In this document: one piece after another, positions 25,659 to 32,987 of the stretch
Layout of the letters: every line of letters begins with the position of its first letter
Position numbering within the stretch: the first letter of the stretch is position 1
Notes under the pieces: generated by a model
What the model was told of the DNA's origin: nothing
Databases searched by the model: none
What the model saw: the letters and a program-made list of their open reading frames with translations, nothing else
Program-made: the position numbers and the translations under genes
Assembly (NCBI GenBank): GCA_000717735.1
Contig: JOBE01000003.1
Span: forward strand, 178,955-242,954
From: Streptomyces griseoluteus
Lineage (GTDB): Bacteria; Actinomycetota; Actinomycetes; Streptomycetales; Streptomycetaceae
DNA length: 64,000 nucleotides
Direction of reading: 5' to 3'

Positions 25659-26375
25659 TCAGGGGCGACGTTCGTCGCGCTCGGCGGCCGCTTCGGCTGC
25701 GGCTGCGGCGTCGGCCTCGGTCTCCTTGGCCTCCACCTCCGGGTCGAGGGGCGATTCCTCGCTGTCGTCGACGGACGTCAGTACGGCGCCCTCGTCCACC
25801 TCGGTGGGAGCGGGCGGCTCCACCAGCCAGTCGGGATTGGCCTGCTTGTCCCACCACTTCCAGGCGGCGAACGCGCCGCCGGCGAAAACGCCGAGGACCA
25901 CGAGGCCCTTGGCGAGGCGTCCGGCCCTGGCCCGACGCTCGTGCTTCCTCACGATCTTCCGGATTTCCTTCGGCGTCACCTGACCGCGCAGCGCGAACCA
26001 GGCCGCCGTAGAGCGCGACCCGGCCTCCTCCAGGACGGGACCGGTCGCGGCGACCGCGTGCTCGACACGCGGAACGGTGTAGTCGGCCGCCTGACGGGCG
26101 GCCAGGCGGGTCGTGACCGCCGCACGCTGTGCGGCCGCGTCGACCCGCGGCGGTACATGCGGTGCGACATAGCAGTCGTACTGCGCACGAGCCTGCCTGC
26201 GGGCCACACGAGCGGCCTTCGAGACCTTCGGCGCGATCATCTCGCGCGCCTCCAGGGCGTAGTGCGAGGCCTGGTCCTTGGCCGTCTCGGCATACGGCGC
26301 CACCACTTCCGCGGCGTGCATGACGCTCTCCTTCGCCGAATCTGTCGCGGCGCGCACGCTGTCCATGCGGGTCAC
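25659..26375 (-). CDS. DUF5324-family membrane-anchored protein
   Basis: A 238-residue protein conserved beside ppiA in Streptomyces. The N-terminal half is an amphipathic, Ala-rich helix with repeated KE/AR patterns (SVRAATDSAKESVMHAAEVVAPYAETAKDQASHYALEARE). A single membrane segment, LAKGLVVLGVFAGGAFAAWKWW, lies near residue 165-186. The C-terminal tail is acidic (EVEAKETEADAAAAAEAAAERDE). I know of no assigned function. It is divergent from ppiA with about 175 bp between. It marks the left edge of the conserved core block. Confidence 0.85.
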   Translation of the reverse strand: MTRMDSVRAATDSAKESVMHAAEVVAPYAETAKDQASHYALEAREMIAPKVSKAARVARRQARAQYDCYVAPHVPPRVDAAAQRAAVTTRLAARQAADYTVPRVEHAVAATGPVLEEAGSRSTAAWFALRGQVTPKEIRKIVRKHERRARAGRLAKGLVVLGVFAGGAFAAWKWWDKQANPDWLVEPPAPTEVDEGAVLTSVDDSEESPLDPEVEAKETEADAAAAAEAAAERDERRP

Positions 26376-26550
26376 AGGATTCCTCCTCCTCGGTGGCGAC
26401 GATGTCGGTTTTTCACCTATCCATCCTTTTCGGAATCATGCCTGTCTGAGCCGGGTCCGGCATGTGGGGCGGGCATCCGGGGCATGCGAGGATCGGTCAC
26501 GCCAGGAACAGACGTGACATGACGCGACATGACGTGGACGGAAGGCGACC

Positions 26551-27078
26551 GTGGCCGAGCAGTTGTACGCGATCCTCAAGACCAGCCTGGGTGACATCGA
26601 GGTGCGGCTGATGCCGTTCCACGCCCCGAAGACGGTCCGGAACTTCGTCGAGCTCGCCAGCGGCGAGCGCGAGTGGACGCACCCCGCCACCGGCAAGGTC
26701 TCCTCCGACCCGCTCTACGACGGCACGGTCTTCCACCGGGTCATCAAGGGCTTCATGATCCAGGGCGGCGACCCGCTCGGGGACGGTACGGGCGACCCGG
26801 GCTACTCCTTCGCCGACGAGTTCCACCCGGAGCTGTTCTTCGACCGCCCCTACCTCCTGGCCATGGCCAACGCGGGCCCGGGCACGAACGGTTCGCAGTT
26901 CTTCGTCACCGTCGCCCCCGCCACCTGGCTGAACCGCAAGCACACGATCTTCGGCGAGGTCGCCGACAAGGCGAGCCGCGCGGTCGTGGACGCGATCGCC
27001 GCCACGGCGACCGACCCGCACACCGAGCGGCCGCTCAAGGACGTCGTCATCGACTCCGTGGTGATCGAGAAGCGCTGA
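26551..27078 (+). CDS. ppiA: Peptidyl-prolyl cis-trans isomerase (cyclophilin type)
   Basis: A 175-residue cytoplasmic cyclophilin that interconverts Xaa-Pro bonds. Conserved cyclophilin segments: YDGTVFHRVIKGFMIQGGDP (with the catalytic Arg in FHR and GGDP), LAMANAGPGTNGSQFFVT (cyclosporin-binding pocket) and LNRKHTIFGEV. The length is that of short actinobacterial PpiA without a signal peptide. GTG start at 26551. The leader at 26508-26535 repeats GACATGACG. It is a housekeeping gene of the locus near oriC in S. coelicolor. Confidence 0.96.
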   Translation: MAEQLYAILKTSLGDIEVRLMPFHAPKTVRNFVELASGEREWTHPATGKVSSDPLYDGTVFHRVIKGFMIQGGDPLGDGTGDPGYSFADEFHPELFFDRPYLLAMANAGPGTNGSQFFVTVAPATWLNRKHTIFGEVADKASRAVVDAIAATATDPHTERPLKDVVIDSVVIEKR

Positions 27079-27079
27079 G

Positions 27080-27985
27080 GTGGAAGGGACGGAACCTCCC
27101 GTGGACCAGCGACCCTCCCCGGACCCGGACGCCGGGCCGCCGCGCTGCTATCGCCACCCCGAGGCCGAGACCGGCATCCGCTGCACCCGCTGCGACAAGC
27201 CGATCTGCACCCGGTGCATGATCTCCGCCTCGGTCGGCTTCCAGTGCCCCGACTGCGTGCGCAACGGCTCGGGGACCGGCCACGCCGCCGACGCGAACCA
27301 GCCCAGGACGCTCGCGGGCGGCAAGGTGGCGAGTGACCAGCACCTGGTCACCAAGATCCTCATCGGGATCAACCTCGCCGTCTACCTCGCGGTACTGGTC
27401 CTCGGCGACCGGTTCGTCGACGAACTGGTGCTCATCGGGTACGCCTTCAGTCCGGCGCTCGGCGAGGTCGTCGGCGTCGCGGACGGCGAGTCGTACCGGC
27501 TGCTCACCGCGACGGTCCTCCACCAGGAGGTCTGGCACATCCTCTTCAACGTGCTGGGCCTGTGGGTGATCGGCGGCATCGTCGAGCCCGAGCTGGGCCG
27601 GATCCGGTACGCGACCCTGTGTCTGCTGTCCGGTCTCTCCGGCTCCGCACTGGCCTATCTCGTGGCCGCGCCCAACCAGCCCTCGCTCGGCGCCTCCGGC
27701 GTCGTCTACGGACTGATCGGCGCCTGGGTGGTGCTGGCCCGCCGGCGCCGCCACGACATGCGGCCCGTGGTCCTCTTCGTGGCGCTGTCGCTGCTCATGA
27801 CGTTCACCCGGCCGGGGATCTCCTGGGAGGCCCACGTCGGCGGTCTGGTCGCGGGAGCTCTCGTGACCTACGTCCTCGTGCACGCGCCACGGGCCCGCCG
27901 GGACCTCGTGCAGTACGGGGCCTGCGGTCTGGTGTTCCTGATCGACCTGGGGATCGTGCTCGCCCGTTCGACCGCGCTCACCTGA
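27080..27985 (+). CDS. Rhomboid-family intramembrane serine protease with N-terminal zinc finger
   Basis: A 301-residue membrane protein. The N-terminus has a B-box-like zinc-binding motif, CYRHPEAETGIRCTRCDKPICTRCM...CPDC (about 23-55). Six or seven hydrophobic helices follow. The rhomboid catalytic Ser lies in SLGASGVVYGLIG and the His in HVGGLVAGAL, with HILFNVLGLW as the conserved helix-2 motif. It cleaves single-pass membrane substrates. It starts 1 bp after ppiA; an alternative GTG at 27101 is possible. It is convergent with crgA across a 315-bp gap. Confidence 0.93.
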   Translation: MEGTEPPVDQRPSPDPDAGPPRCYRHPEAETGIRCTRCDKPICTRCMISASVGFQCPDCVRNGSGTGHAADANQPRTLAGGKVASDQHLVTKILIGINLAVYLAVLVLGDRFVDELVLIGYAFSPALGEVVGVADGESYRLLTATVLHQEVWHILFNVLGLWVIGGIVEPELGRIRYATLCLLSGLSGSALAYLVAAPNQPSLGASGVVYGLIGAWVVLARRRRHDMRPVVLFVALSLLMTFTRPGISWEAHVGGLVAGALVTYVLVHAPRARRDLVQYGACGLVFLIDLGIVLARSTALT

Positions 27986-28030
27986 GCGCGGAGGGCTGTG
28001 GGCGAGCTCTTCTGTGAGCTTTCCCCAGAG

Positions 28031-28231
28031 TTATCCACAGTGCGTGGCGGGTGCTCCGCACTCTGTGGGGAAACACCTCACCCCTCGCCTCTCACCTGGT
28101 GTTTCTCCAGGGAGGCGAGGGGTGTCGTGGTTTTCGACGGGGGTGACGCCGGTCATACCGGCGTCAACCTCGTGCGAGTTATCCACAGATCTTCGTAAGT
28201 TATCCAGTGCTGTGCACAACGCTGTGGATAA
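28031..28231. promoter_or_regulatory. Cluster of DnaA-box 9-mers in the rhomboid-crgA gap
   Basis: Perfect TTATCCACA boxes occur at 28031-28039 and 28179-28187. A perfect inverse copy (TGTGGATAA) is at 28223-28231. Near matches occur at 28200-28208 (TTATCCAGT) and 28212-28220 (inverse TTGTGCACA). The surrounding 315 bp (27986-28300) has no gene. Both flanking genes converge on it, so promoter control is unlikely; a DnaA-titration or chromosome-structure site is possible. The boxes match the E. coli consensus rather than the TTGTCCACA preferred at Streptomyces oriC. Confidence 0.65.
28079..28166. terminator. Two hairpins in the convergent rhomboid/crgA gap
   Basis: CACCCCTCGCCT (28079-28090) pairs with AGGCGAGGGGTG (28113-28124), with inner CCTGG/CCAGG extending the stem. 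TGACGCCGGT (28144-28153) pairs with ACCGGCGTCA (28157-28166) around CAT. Both are perfect stems and suit bidirectional termination between the converging genes. They are interleaved with the DnaA boxes. Confidence 0.65.
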
Positions 28232-28300
28232 GTTCAGGGGAGAGCTTGACGAGGCCCCCGCGAGGGTGCTGGATCGCCGCTGTCCCCCTGCGTGGAGCAG

Positions 28301-28555
28301 CTACTTCCACTGGGTGGAGACGCCGAATCCGGCCGCGATGAAGCCGAAGCCCACCACGATGTTCCAGTTCCGGATCGACTCCAGCGGCAGGGAACCGTCG
28401 GTGACGTAGAAGACCACGATCCACACCAGACCGATGGCGAACAGCGCCAGCATCACAGGCGCCACCCAGCTGCGGTTGGTCAGCTTGATACTGGTGGCCT
28501 GCTTCGCGGGCGGGGGCGTGAAGTCGGCCTTCTTGCGGATCCGTGACTTCGGCAC
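28301..28555 (-). CDS. crgA: Cell division protein CrgA
   Basis: An 84-residue protein, full length for CrgA: a basic N-terminus ([16 protein letters not shown]) followed by two membrane helices, [22 protein letters not shown] and [20 protein letters not shown]. CrgA influences the timing of FtsZ assembly and septation in Streptomyces and binds FtsZ and PBPs in mycobacteria. It is divergent from the DUF881 gene. The 140-bp interval at 28556-28695 should hold both promoters. It is part of the conserved division and cell-wall locus. Confidence 0.96.
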   Translation of the reverse strand: MPKSRIRKKADFTPPPAKQATSIKLTNRSWVAPVMLALFAIGLVWIVVFYVTDGSLPLESIRNWNIVVGFGFIAAGFGVSTQWK

Positions 28556-28695
28556 GAGGGACTCTCCTGTCGATGCGCTGCGTGACCGCGCAGGGAACTG
28601 TGGCTGGCGCCGGGATGTGACGAAGGAGGACGTCTGTGTCCCCCAGGCGTCCGTTAGCGTAGTGGTTCCGCGGCACCGAAGGGGATCAGGGTACG

Positions 28696-29463
28696 TTGAG
28701 CAATTCCGCCGGCACTCCCGAAGGGCCGGGCCGCCCCGCGAGATGGCGCCCCGTCCGGGTCCTCACCCTTGCCGTTTTCGCCCTCGCCGGCCTGATCTTC
28801 GTCACGAGCTTCAACACCGCCAAGGGCACCAACATCCGCACGGACGCCTCTCTCCTGCGGCTTTCCGACCTGATCGAGCAGCGGAGCCACAAGAACGCCG
28901 GCCTCGACGAGTCCACCTCCGCCCTCCGCTCCCAGGTCGACTCGCTCGCCGCCCGCGACGACGGATCCACCCGAGCGGAGGACGAGCGACTCGACGCACT
29001 GGAGGCGAAGGCGGGCACGACCGGGGTCGACGGCTCCGGTCTCACCGTCACCCTCGACGACGCCCCGCCCAACGCCCAGGCGGCCCCCGGATACCCCGAA
29101 CCGCAGGCCAACGACCTCGTCATCCACCAGCAGGACCTCCAGGCCGTCGTCAACGCCCTGTGGCAGGGCGGCGCCGAGGGCATCCGGGTCATGGACCAGC
29201 GGCTCATCTCCACCAGCGCCGTGCGCTGCGTCGGCAACACCCTGATCCTCCAGGGCCGCGTCTACTCGCCCCCGTACAAGATCACCGCCGTAGGTGACCG
29301 GGGAAAGCTGAACAAGGCGCTCGCGAACTCCCCGGCGATCCGGAACTACCAGCTGTACGTGAAGGCGTACGGGCTCGGCTGGAAAGTCGACGAGCACAGG
29401 GCGGTGACTCTGCCCGGCTACTCGGGCACAGTGGACCTCCAGCACGCGAAGCCGGTGAGCTGA
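28696..29463 (+). CDS. DUF881-domain membrane-anchored protein
   Basis: A 255-residue protein with an N-terminal membrane anchor ([25 protein letters not shown], about 20-44), a coiled-coil stretch ([35 protein letters not shown]) and a DUF881 domain ([49 protein letters not shown]). DUF881 proteins commonly lie in division and cell-wall loci; the biochemical role is unknown. Translation appears to start at TTG 28696; no in-frame ATG or GTG gives the anchor. Sortase genes follow. Confidence 0.88.
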   Translation: MSNSAGTPEGPGRPARWRPVRVLTLAVFALAGLIFVTSFNTAKGTNIRTDASLLRLSDLIEQRSHKNAGLDESTSALRSQVDSLAARDDGSTRAEDERLDALEAKAGTTGVDGSGLTVTLDDAPPNAQAAPGYPEPQANDLVIHQQDLQAVVNALWQGGAEGIRVMDQRLISTSAVRCVGNTLILQGRVYSPPYKITAVGDRGKLNKALANSPAIRNYQLYVKAYGLGWKVDEHRAVTLPGYSGTVDLQHAKPVS

Positions 29464-29493
29464 CAGCCGGTGAGCTGACAGCGGGAGGGCGGC

Positions 29494-30195
29494 TTGGGGG
29501 GCTTGCGTCTCGTCGTGAGGACCTTCAGCGAACTGTGCCTCACCCTCGGCACCCTGATCGTCCTCTTCGTCGTGTACGTCCTGTACTGGACCGGCGTCCA
29601 GGCCGGGAGCGCGAGCGCCGGCCAGATCGACACCCTCCAGCGCGCGTGGACGAGCACCCCGGCCGCGGCCCCGCCCGCACCCGGGACCCCCTCCACGCCC
29701 CCGGCGTACGCCCCGGGCAAGGGCATCGCCGTCATGTACGTCCCCCGGCTCGGCAGGGACTGGAAGTGGCCGGTCCTCGAAGGCACCGGCGCGGACGTCC
29801 TCAAGAAGGGCCTCGGCCACTACACGGCCACCGCCCGCCTCGGCGCCACCGGCAACTTCGCCGTCGCCGGCCACCGCCGCACCTACGGCGACCCCTTCAA
29901 GGACTTCCCCAGGCTGCGCGCGGGCGACGCGGTGGTCCTGACCGACGGGACCACCTGGTTCACGTACCGGATCGTCCGCGCCCCCCACCGGACCGTGCCC
30001 ACCGACGTCGGGGTCGTCGCCCCGCTGCCGACGTCCTTCGGACGGAACACGGCGGGCTTCGACGGCCCCGGCCGCTACCTCACCCTCACCACCTGCGAGC
30101 CCGAGTGGGGCAGCAGCCACCGCCTGATCGCCTGGGCCCACCTCGACGCCACCCACCCGGTCACCGCCGGCCGTCCACAGGCTTTGGGCAGCTGA
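29494..30195 (+). CDS. Class E sortase (first of three)
   Basis: A 233-residue sortase-like transpeptidase with an N-terminal anchor (LTLGTLIVLFVVYVLYWTG) and a catalytic domain with His in FAVAGHRRTYGDPF and Cys in YLTLTTCEPEW; a downstream Arg (SSHRLIAW) completes the triad. Class E sortases attach LAxTG-type proteins to peptidoglycan. The start is TTG 29494 after GGGAGGG. It is the most divergent of the three in the locus, having a Pro/Thr/Ala-rich linker (TPAAAPPAPGTPSTPP). S. coelicolor carries its SrtE genes in the corresponding region. Confidence 0.9.
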   Translation: MGGLRLVVRTFSELCLTLGTLIVLFVVYVLYWTGVQAGSASAGQIDTLQRAWTSTPAAAPPAPGTPSTPPAYAPGKGIAVMYVPRLGRDWKWPVLEGTGADVLKKGLGHYTATARLGATGNFAVAGHRRTYGDPFKDFPRLRAGDAVVLTDGTTWFTYRIVRAPHRTVPTDVGVVAPLPTSFGRNTAGFDGPGRYLTLTTCEPEWGSSHRLIAWAHLDATHPVTAGRPQALGS

Positions 30196-30259
30196 CCCCT
30201 CCCGGCGCCCTCGCCCCGTACTCTGGTCCCCGTAACGAACGGAAGGGGCGGTCGACGTC

Positions 30260-30421
30260 ATGTACGGCTGGATCTGGCGGCATCTGCCGGGCAACGCGTG
30301 GGTGCGGGCGCTGCTCTCGATCGTGCTGGTCCTCGCGGTCGTCTACGTCCTCTTCCAGTACGTGTTCCCCTGGGCGGAGCCTCTGCTTCCGTTCAACGAT
30401 GTGACGGTGGACGGCCAGTGA
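30260..30421 (+). CDS. Small single-pass membrane protein, 53 residues
   Basis: An ATG at 30260 with GAAGGGGCGG upstream opens a 53-codon frame: MYGWIWRHLPGN, a hydrophobic helix VRALLSIVLVLAVVYVLFQYVF, and a short tail PWAEPLLPFNDVTVDGQ. The stop overlaps the amidotransferase start by 4 bp (GTGA), which supports real translation. A small protein gene at this position is, as far as I recall, conserved in Streptomyces. The topology suggests a membrane partner for sortase or division proteins; function unknown. Confidence 0.8.
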   Translation: MYGWIWRHLPGNAWVRALLSIVLVLAVVYVLFQYVFPWAEPLLPFNDVTVDGQ

Positions 30422-31056
30422 GCGCGCGAATTCTCGTCGTCGACAACTACGACAGCTTCGTCTTCAACCTCGTTCAGTACCTCTACCAGCTCGGCGCCGA
30501 GTGCGAAGTCCTCCGCAACGACGAGGTCGAGCTGAGCCACGCCCAGGACGGCTTCGACGGCGTCCTGCTCTCGCCGGGGCCCGGCGCCCCCGAGCAGGCC
30601 GGCGTCTGCATCGACATGGTGCGGCACTGCGCGGCCACCGGCGTGCCCGTCTTCGGCGTCTGCCTCGGCATGCAGTCGATGGCCGTGGCGTACGGCGGCG
30701 TCGTCGACCGCGCGCCCGAACTGCTGCACGGCAAGACGTCCCCCGTCACCCACGAGGGCAAGGGCGTCTTCGCCGGACTCCCCTCGCCGTTCACCGCCAC
30801 CCGCTACCACTCGCTGGCCGCCGAGCCCGCCGCCCTCCCCGCCGAGCTCGAAGTCACCGCGCGGACCGAGGACGGCATCATCATGGGCCTGCGCCACCGC
30901 GAACTGCCCGTCGAAGGCGTCCAGTTCCACCCCGAGTCGGTCCTCACCGAGCACGGGCACCTGATGCTCGCCAACTGGCTGGAGCAGTGCGGCGACAAGG
31001 GGGCGGTCGGACGGTCGGCGGGGCTCGCCCCGGTGGTGGGCAAGGCCGTCGCGTGA
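30418..31056 (+). CDS. Type I glutamine amidotransferase, TrpG/PabA family
   Basis: A 212-residue class I glutamine amidotransferase, the ammonia-donating subunit of anthranilate or aminodeoxychorismate synthase. Motifs: VVDNYDSFVFNLVQYL at the start, LLSPGPGAPEQAG, the nucleophile Cys in VFGVCLGMQ, and His/Glu in VQFHPESVLTE. GTG start at 30418. No chorismate-binding TrpE/PabB partner lies in the window, so the pathway (tryptophan or folate) cannot be decided here. Its position between sortases appears to be a conserved Streptomyces arrangement. Confidence 0.94.
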   Translation: MSARILVVDNYDSFVFNLVQYLYQLGAECEVLRNDEVELSHAQDGFDGVLLSPGPGAPEQAGVCIDMVRHCAATGVPVFGVCLGMQSMAVAYGGVVDRAPELLHGKTSPVTHEGKGVFAGLPSPFTATRYHSLAAEPAALPAELEVTARTEDGIIMGLRHRELPVEGVQFHPESVLTEHGHLMLANWLEQCGDKGAVGRSAGLAPVVGKAVA

Positions 31057-32201
31057 CGACGGGCTCTCCGTGGTTCCGTCCGACGAACGACCCGACGAAC
31101 GAGCCGACGAACCACCCCACGAACCCCCCGGCGCCGGAGCCGATACCTGCGGCCCCGTACGCCCCGGCCGACGCGTATCCCCCGGCTGACGCGTACGCAC
31201 CCGCCGAGCCGTACGCACCGGCCGAGCCTTATCCGTACGAGGTACCGGCTGCCGCCCCTTACGAGGCCACAGCCCAGGAGAGCCCCTACGCGCCCCCGTA
31301 CGACCCGTACGAGGCGGAGGAGCCCCCCGGGCCCTCCCCAGCCGAGACGATGGCTCTCCAGGCCGTGGAGCCCCCTCCCGGGCCCGGAAGGGCCGAGCGC
31401 CGCCGCGCCGCCAAGGGCGGCCGGGGCAGGAACCGGGGCGGTGCCGGCCCCGAGGCGCCCGCGAGCCGCCCGCCGGAGGGCCGTCCGCTCTCCCGCGTCG
31501 AGGCCCGCCAGGCCGCCCGCGCCGCCAAGGACAGCGTCGGCGTCGTCGCCAGCCGCGCCGTCGGCGAACTCTTCATCACCTTCGGCGTCGTCATGCTCCT
31601 CTTCGTCACCTACCAGCTGTGGTGGACGAACGTCCTCGCCGGCCAGGAGACCGACCAGGCCAAGGAACAGATCGAGGACACCTGGGCCAAGGGCGACAGC
31701 AAGCCGGACACCTTCGAGCCCGGCGAGGGCTTCGCCATCATGTACATCCCCAAGCTGGACGTCGTCGTCCCCGTCGCCGAAGGCATCAACAAGGCCAAGG
31801 TCCTCGACAAGGGCATGGTCGGCCACTACGCCGAGGGCAAGCTGAAGACGGCCATGCCCTCCGACGAGCAGGGCAACTTCGCGGTCGCCGGCCACCGCAA
31901 CACCCACGGCGAGCCGTTCCGGTACATCAACCGGCTCGAGCCGGGCGACCCGATCGTCGTCGAGACCCAGGACGCCTACTACACGTACGAGATGGCGAGC
32001 ATCCTGCCGCAGACCGCGCCCTCGAACATCTCCGTGATCGACCCGGTGCCGAAGGGCTCGGGCTTCACGGAGCCCGGCCGGTTCATCACCCTGACCACCT
32101 GTACGCCCGAGTTCACCAGCACGTACCGGATGATCGTGTGGGGCAGGCTGGTCGAGGAACGCCCGCGCAGCAAGGGAAAGCCGAAAGCGCTCGTAGGCTG
32201 A
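31053..32201 (+). CDS. Class E sortase with long Pro-rich cytoplasmic N-terminus
   Basis: A 382-residue sortase E. Residues 1-150 are low complexity, with Asn/Pro/Thr repeats (PTNDPTNEPTNHPTN) and Pro-Ala-Asp/Glu-Tyr repeats (PADAYPPADAYAPAEPYAPAEPY). A basic stretch and the membrane helix VGELFITFGVVMLLFVTYQLWW follow. The catalytic domain has His in FAVAGHRNTHGEPF, Cys in FITLTTCTPEFTS and Arg in TYRMIVWG. It matches the longer of the S. coelicolor SrtE enzymes, which anchor LAETG-type proteins such as chaplins. GTG start overlaps the amidotransferase stop. Confidence 0.92.
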   Translation: MTTGSPWFRPTNDPTNEPTNHPTNPPAPEPIPAAPYAPADAYPPADAYAPAEPYAPAEPYPYEVPAAAPYEATAQESPYAPPYDPYEAEEPPGPSPAETMALQAVEPPPGPGRAERRRAAKGGRGRNRGGAGPEAPASRPPEGRPLSRVEARQAARAAKDSVGVVASRAVGELFITFGVVMLLFVTYQLWWTNVLAGQETDQAKEQIEDTWAKGDSKPDTFEPGEGFAIMYIPKLDVVVPVAEGINKAKVLDKGMVGHYAEGKLKTAMPSDEQGNFAVAGHRNTHGEPFRYINRLEPGDPIVVETQDAYYTYEMASILPQTAPSNISVIDPVPKGSGFTEPGRFITLTTCTPEFTSTYRMIVWGRLVEERPRSKGKPKALVG

Positions 32202-32239
32202 GACCCGACACCTCCGGACGGGACGACGGGACGAACCTA

Positions 32240-32914
32240 GTGGCACGCGTGCGTAATCGGATCGCCGGGATCATCAGCCTCTTCGGCGAACTCCTCATCA
32301 CGGCGGGCGTGGTGCTCGGCCTCTTCGTCGTCTACTCCCTGTGGTGGACCAACGTCCTCGCCGACCGCGCCGCCGACCAGGACGGTGCCCAGGTCCGCGA
32401 CAACTGGGCCGACGGCCCCGGCGCGCTCGACACCAAGGACGGCATCGGCTTCCTCCACGTGCCGGCCATGGGCGACGACGACATCCTGATCAAGCGGGGC
32501 ACCACCCCTGCGATCCTCAACCACGGCGTCGCCGGCTACTACACGGACCCGATCAAGTCCGCCCTCCCGCAGGACGCGAAGGGCAACTTCACGCTCGCCG
32601 CCCACCGGGACGGCCACGGCGCGAAATTCCACAACATCCACAAGTTGAAGACCGGCGACGCGATCGTCTTCGAGTCCAAGGACACCTGGTACGTCTACAA
32701 GGTCTACAAGTCCCTGCCGGAGACCACGAAGTTCAACGTGGACGTCCTCCAGCCCGTACCGAAGGAATCCGGCAAGACCAAGCCGGGCCGCTACATCACG
32801 CTGACCACCTGCACCCCGATGTACACCTCCGACTACCGGTACATCGTCTGGGGCGAACTGGAGCGCACGGAGAAGGTCGACCGCGACCGCACCCCGCCGG
32901 CGGAGCTGCGCTGA
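32240..32914 (+). CDS. Class E sortase (third, short form)
   Basis: A 224-residue sortase E without the Pro-rich extension. Membrane helix FGELLITAGVVLGLFVVYSLWWTN, catalytic His in FTLAAHRDGHGAKF, Cys in YITLTTCTPMYTS and Arg in DYRYIVWGE. It is clearly paralogous to the neighbour at 31053, sharing the LWWTNVLA and TLTTCTP segments, so tandem duplication is likely. The GTG start at 32240 is 38 bp after the upstream stop. A strong bidirectional hairpin separates it from the convergent pknB gene. Confidence 0.92.
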   Translation: MARVRNRIAGIISLFGELLITAGVVLGLFVVYSLWWTNVLADRAADQDGAQVRDNWADGPGALDTKDGIGFLHVPAMGDDDILIKRGTTPAILNHGVAGYYTDPIKSALPQDAKGNFTLAAHRDGHGAKFHNIHKLKTGDAIVFESKDTWYVYKVYKSLPETTKFNVDVLQPVPKESGKTKPGRYITLTTCTPMYTSDYRYIVWGELERTEKVDRDRTPPAELR

Positions 32915-32926
32915 CCCGACCCGGAC

Positions 32927-32971
32927 ATGGGGAGAGCCCCGGCATCCACTGGATGCCGGGGCTCTCCCCAT
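32927..32971. terminator. 21-bp perfect hairpin between sortase and pknB
   Basis: The arm starting ATGGGGAGAGCCCCGGC (32927-32947) is perfectly complementary to 32951-32971 around a 3-nt loop. It lies 12 bp after the sortase stop and 16 bp past the end of pknB on the other strand, so it can serve both convergent transcripts. Confidence 0.9.
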
Positions 32972-32987
32972 GACGAAGGGTCGAGGG

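Noticed and set aside
28031..28231. Chromosomal origin of replication
   Set aside because: There are only a few DnaA boxes, with no dnaA/dnaN neighbours and no long intergenic region. An oriC in Streptomyces has far more boxes, of the TTGTCCACA type.
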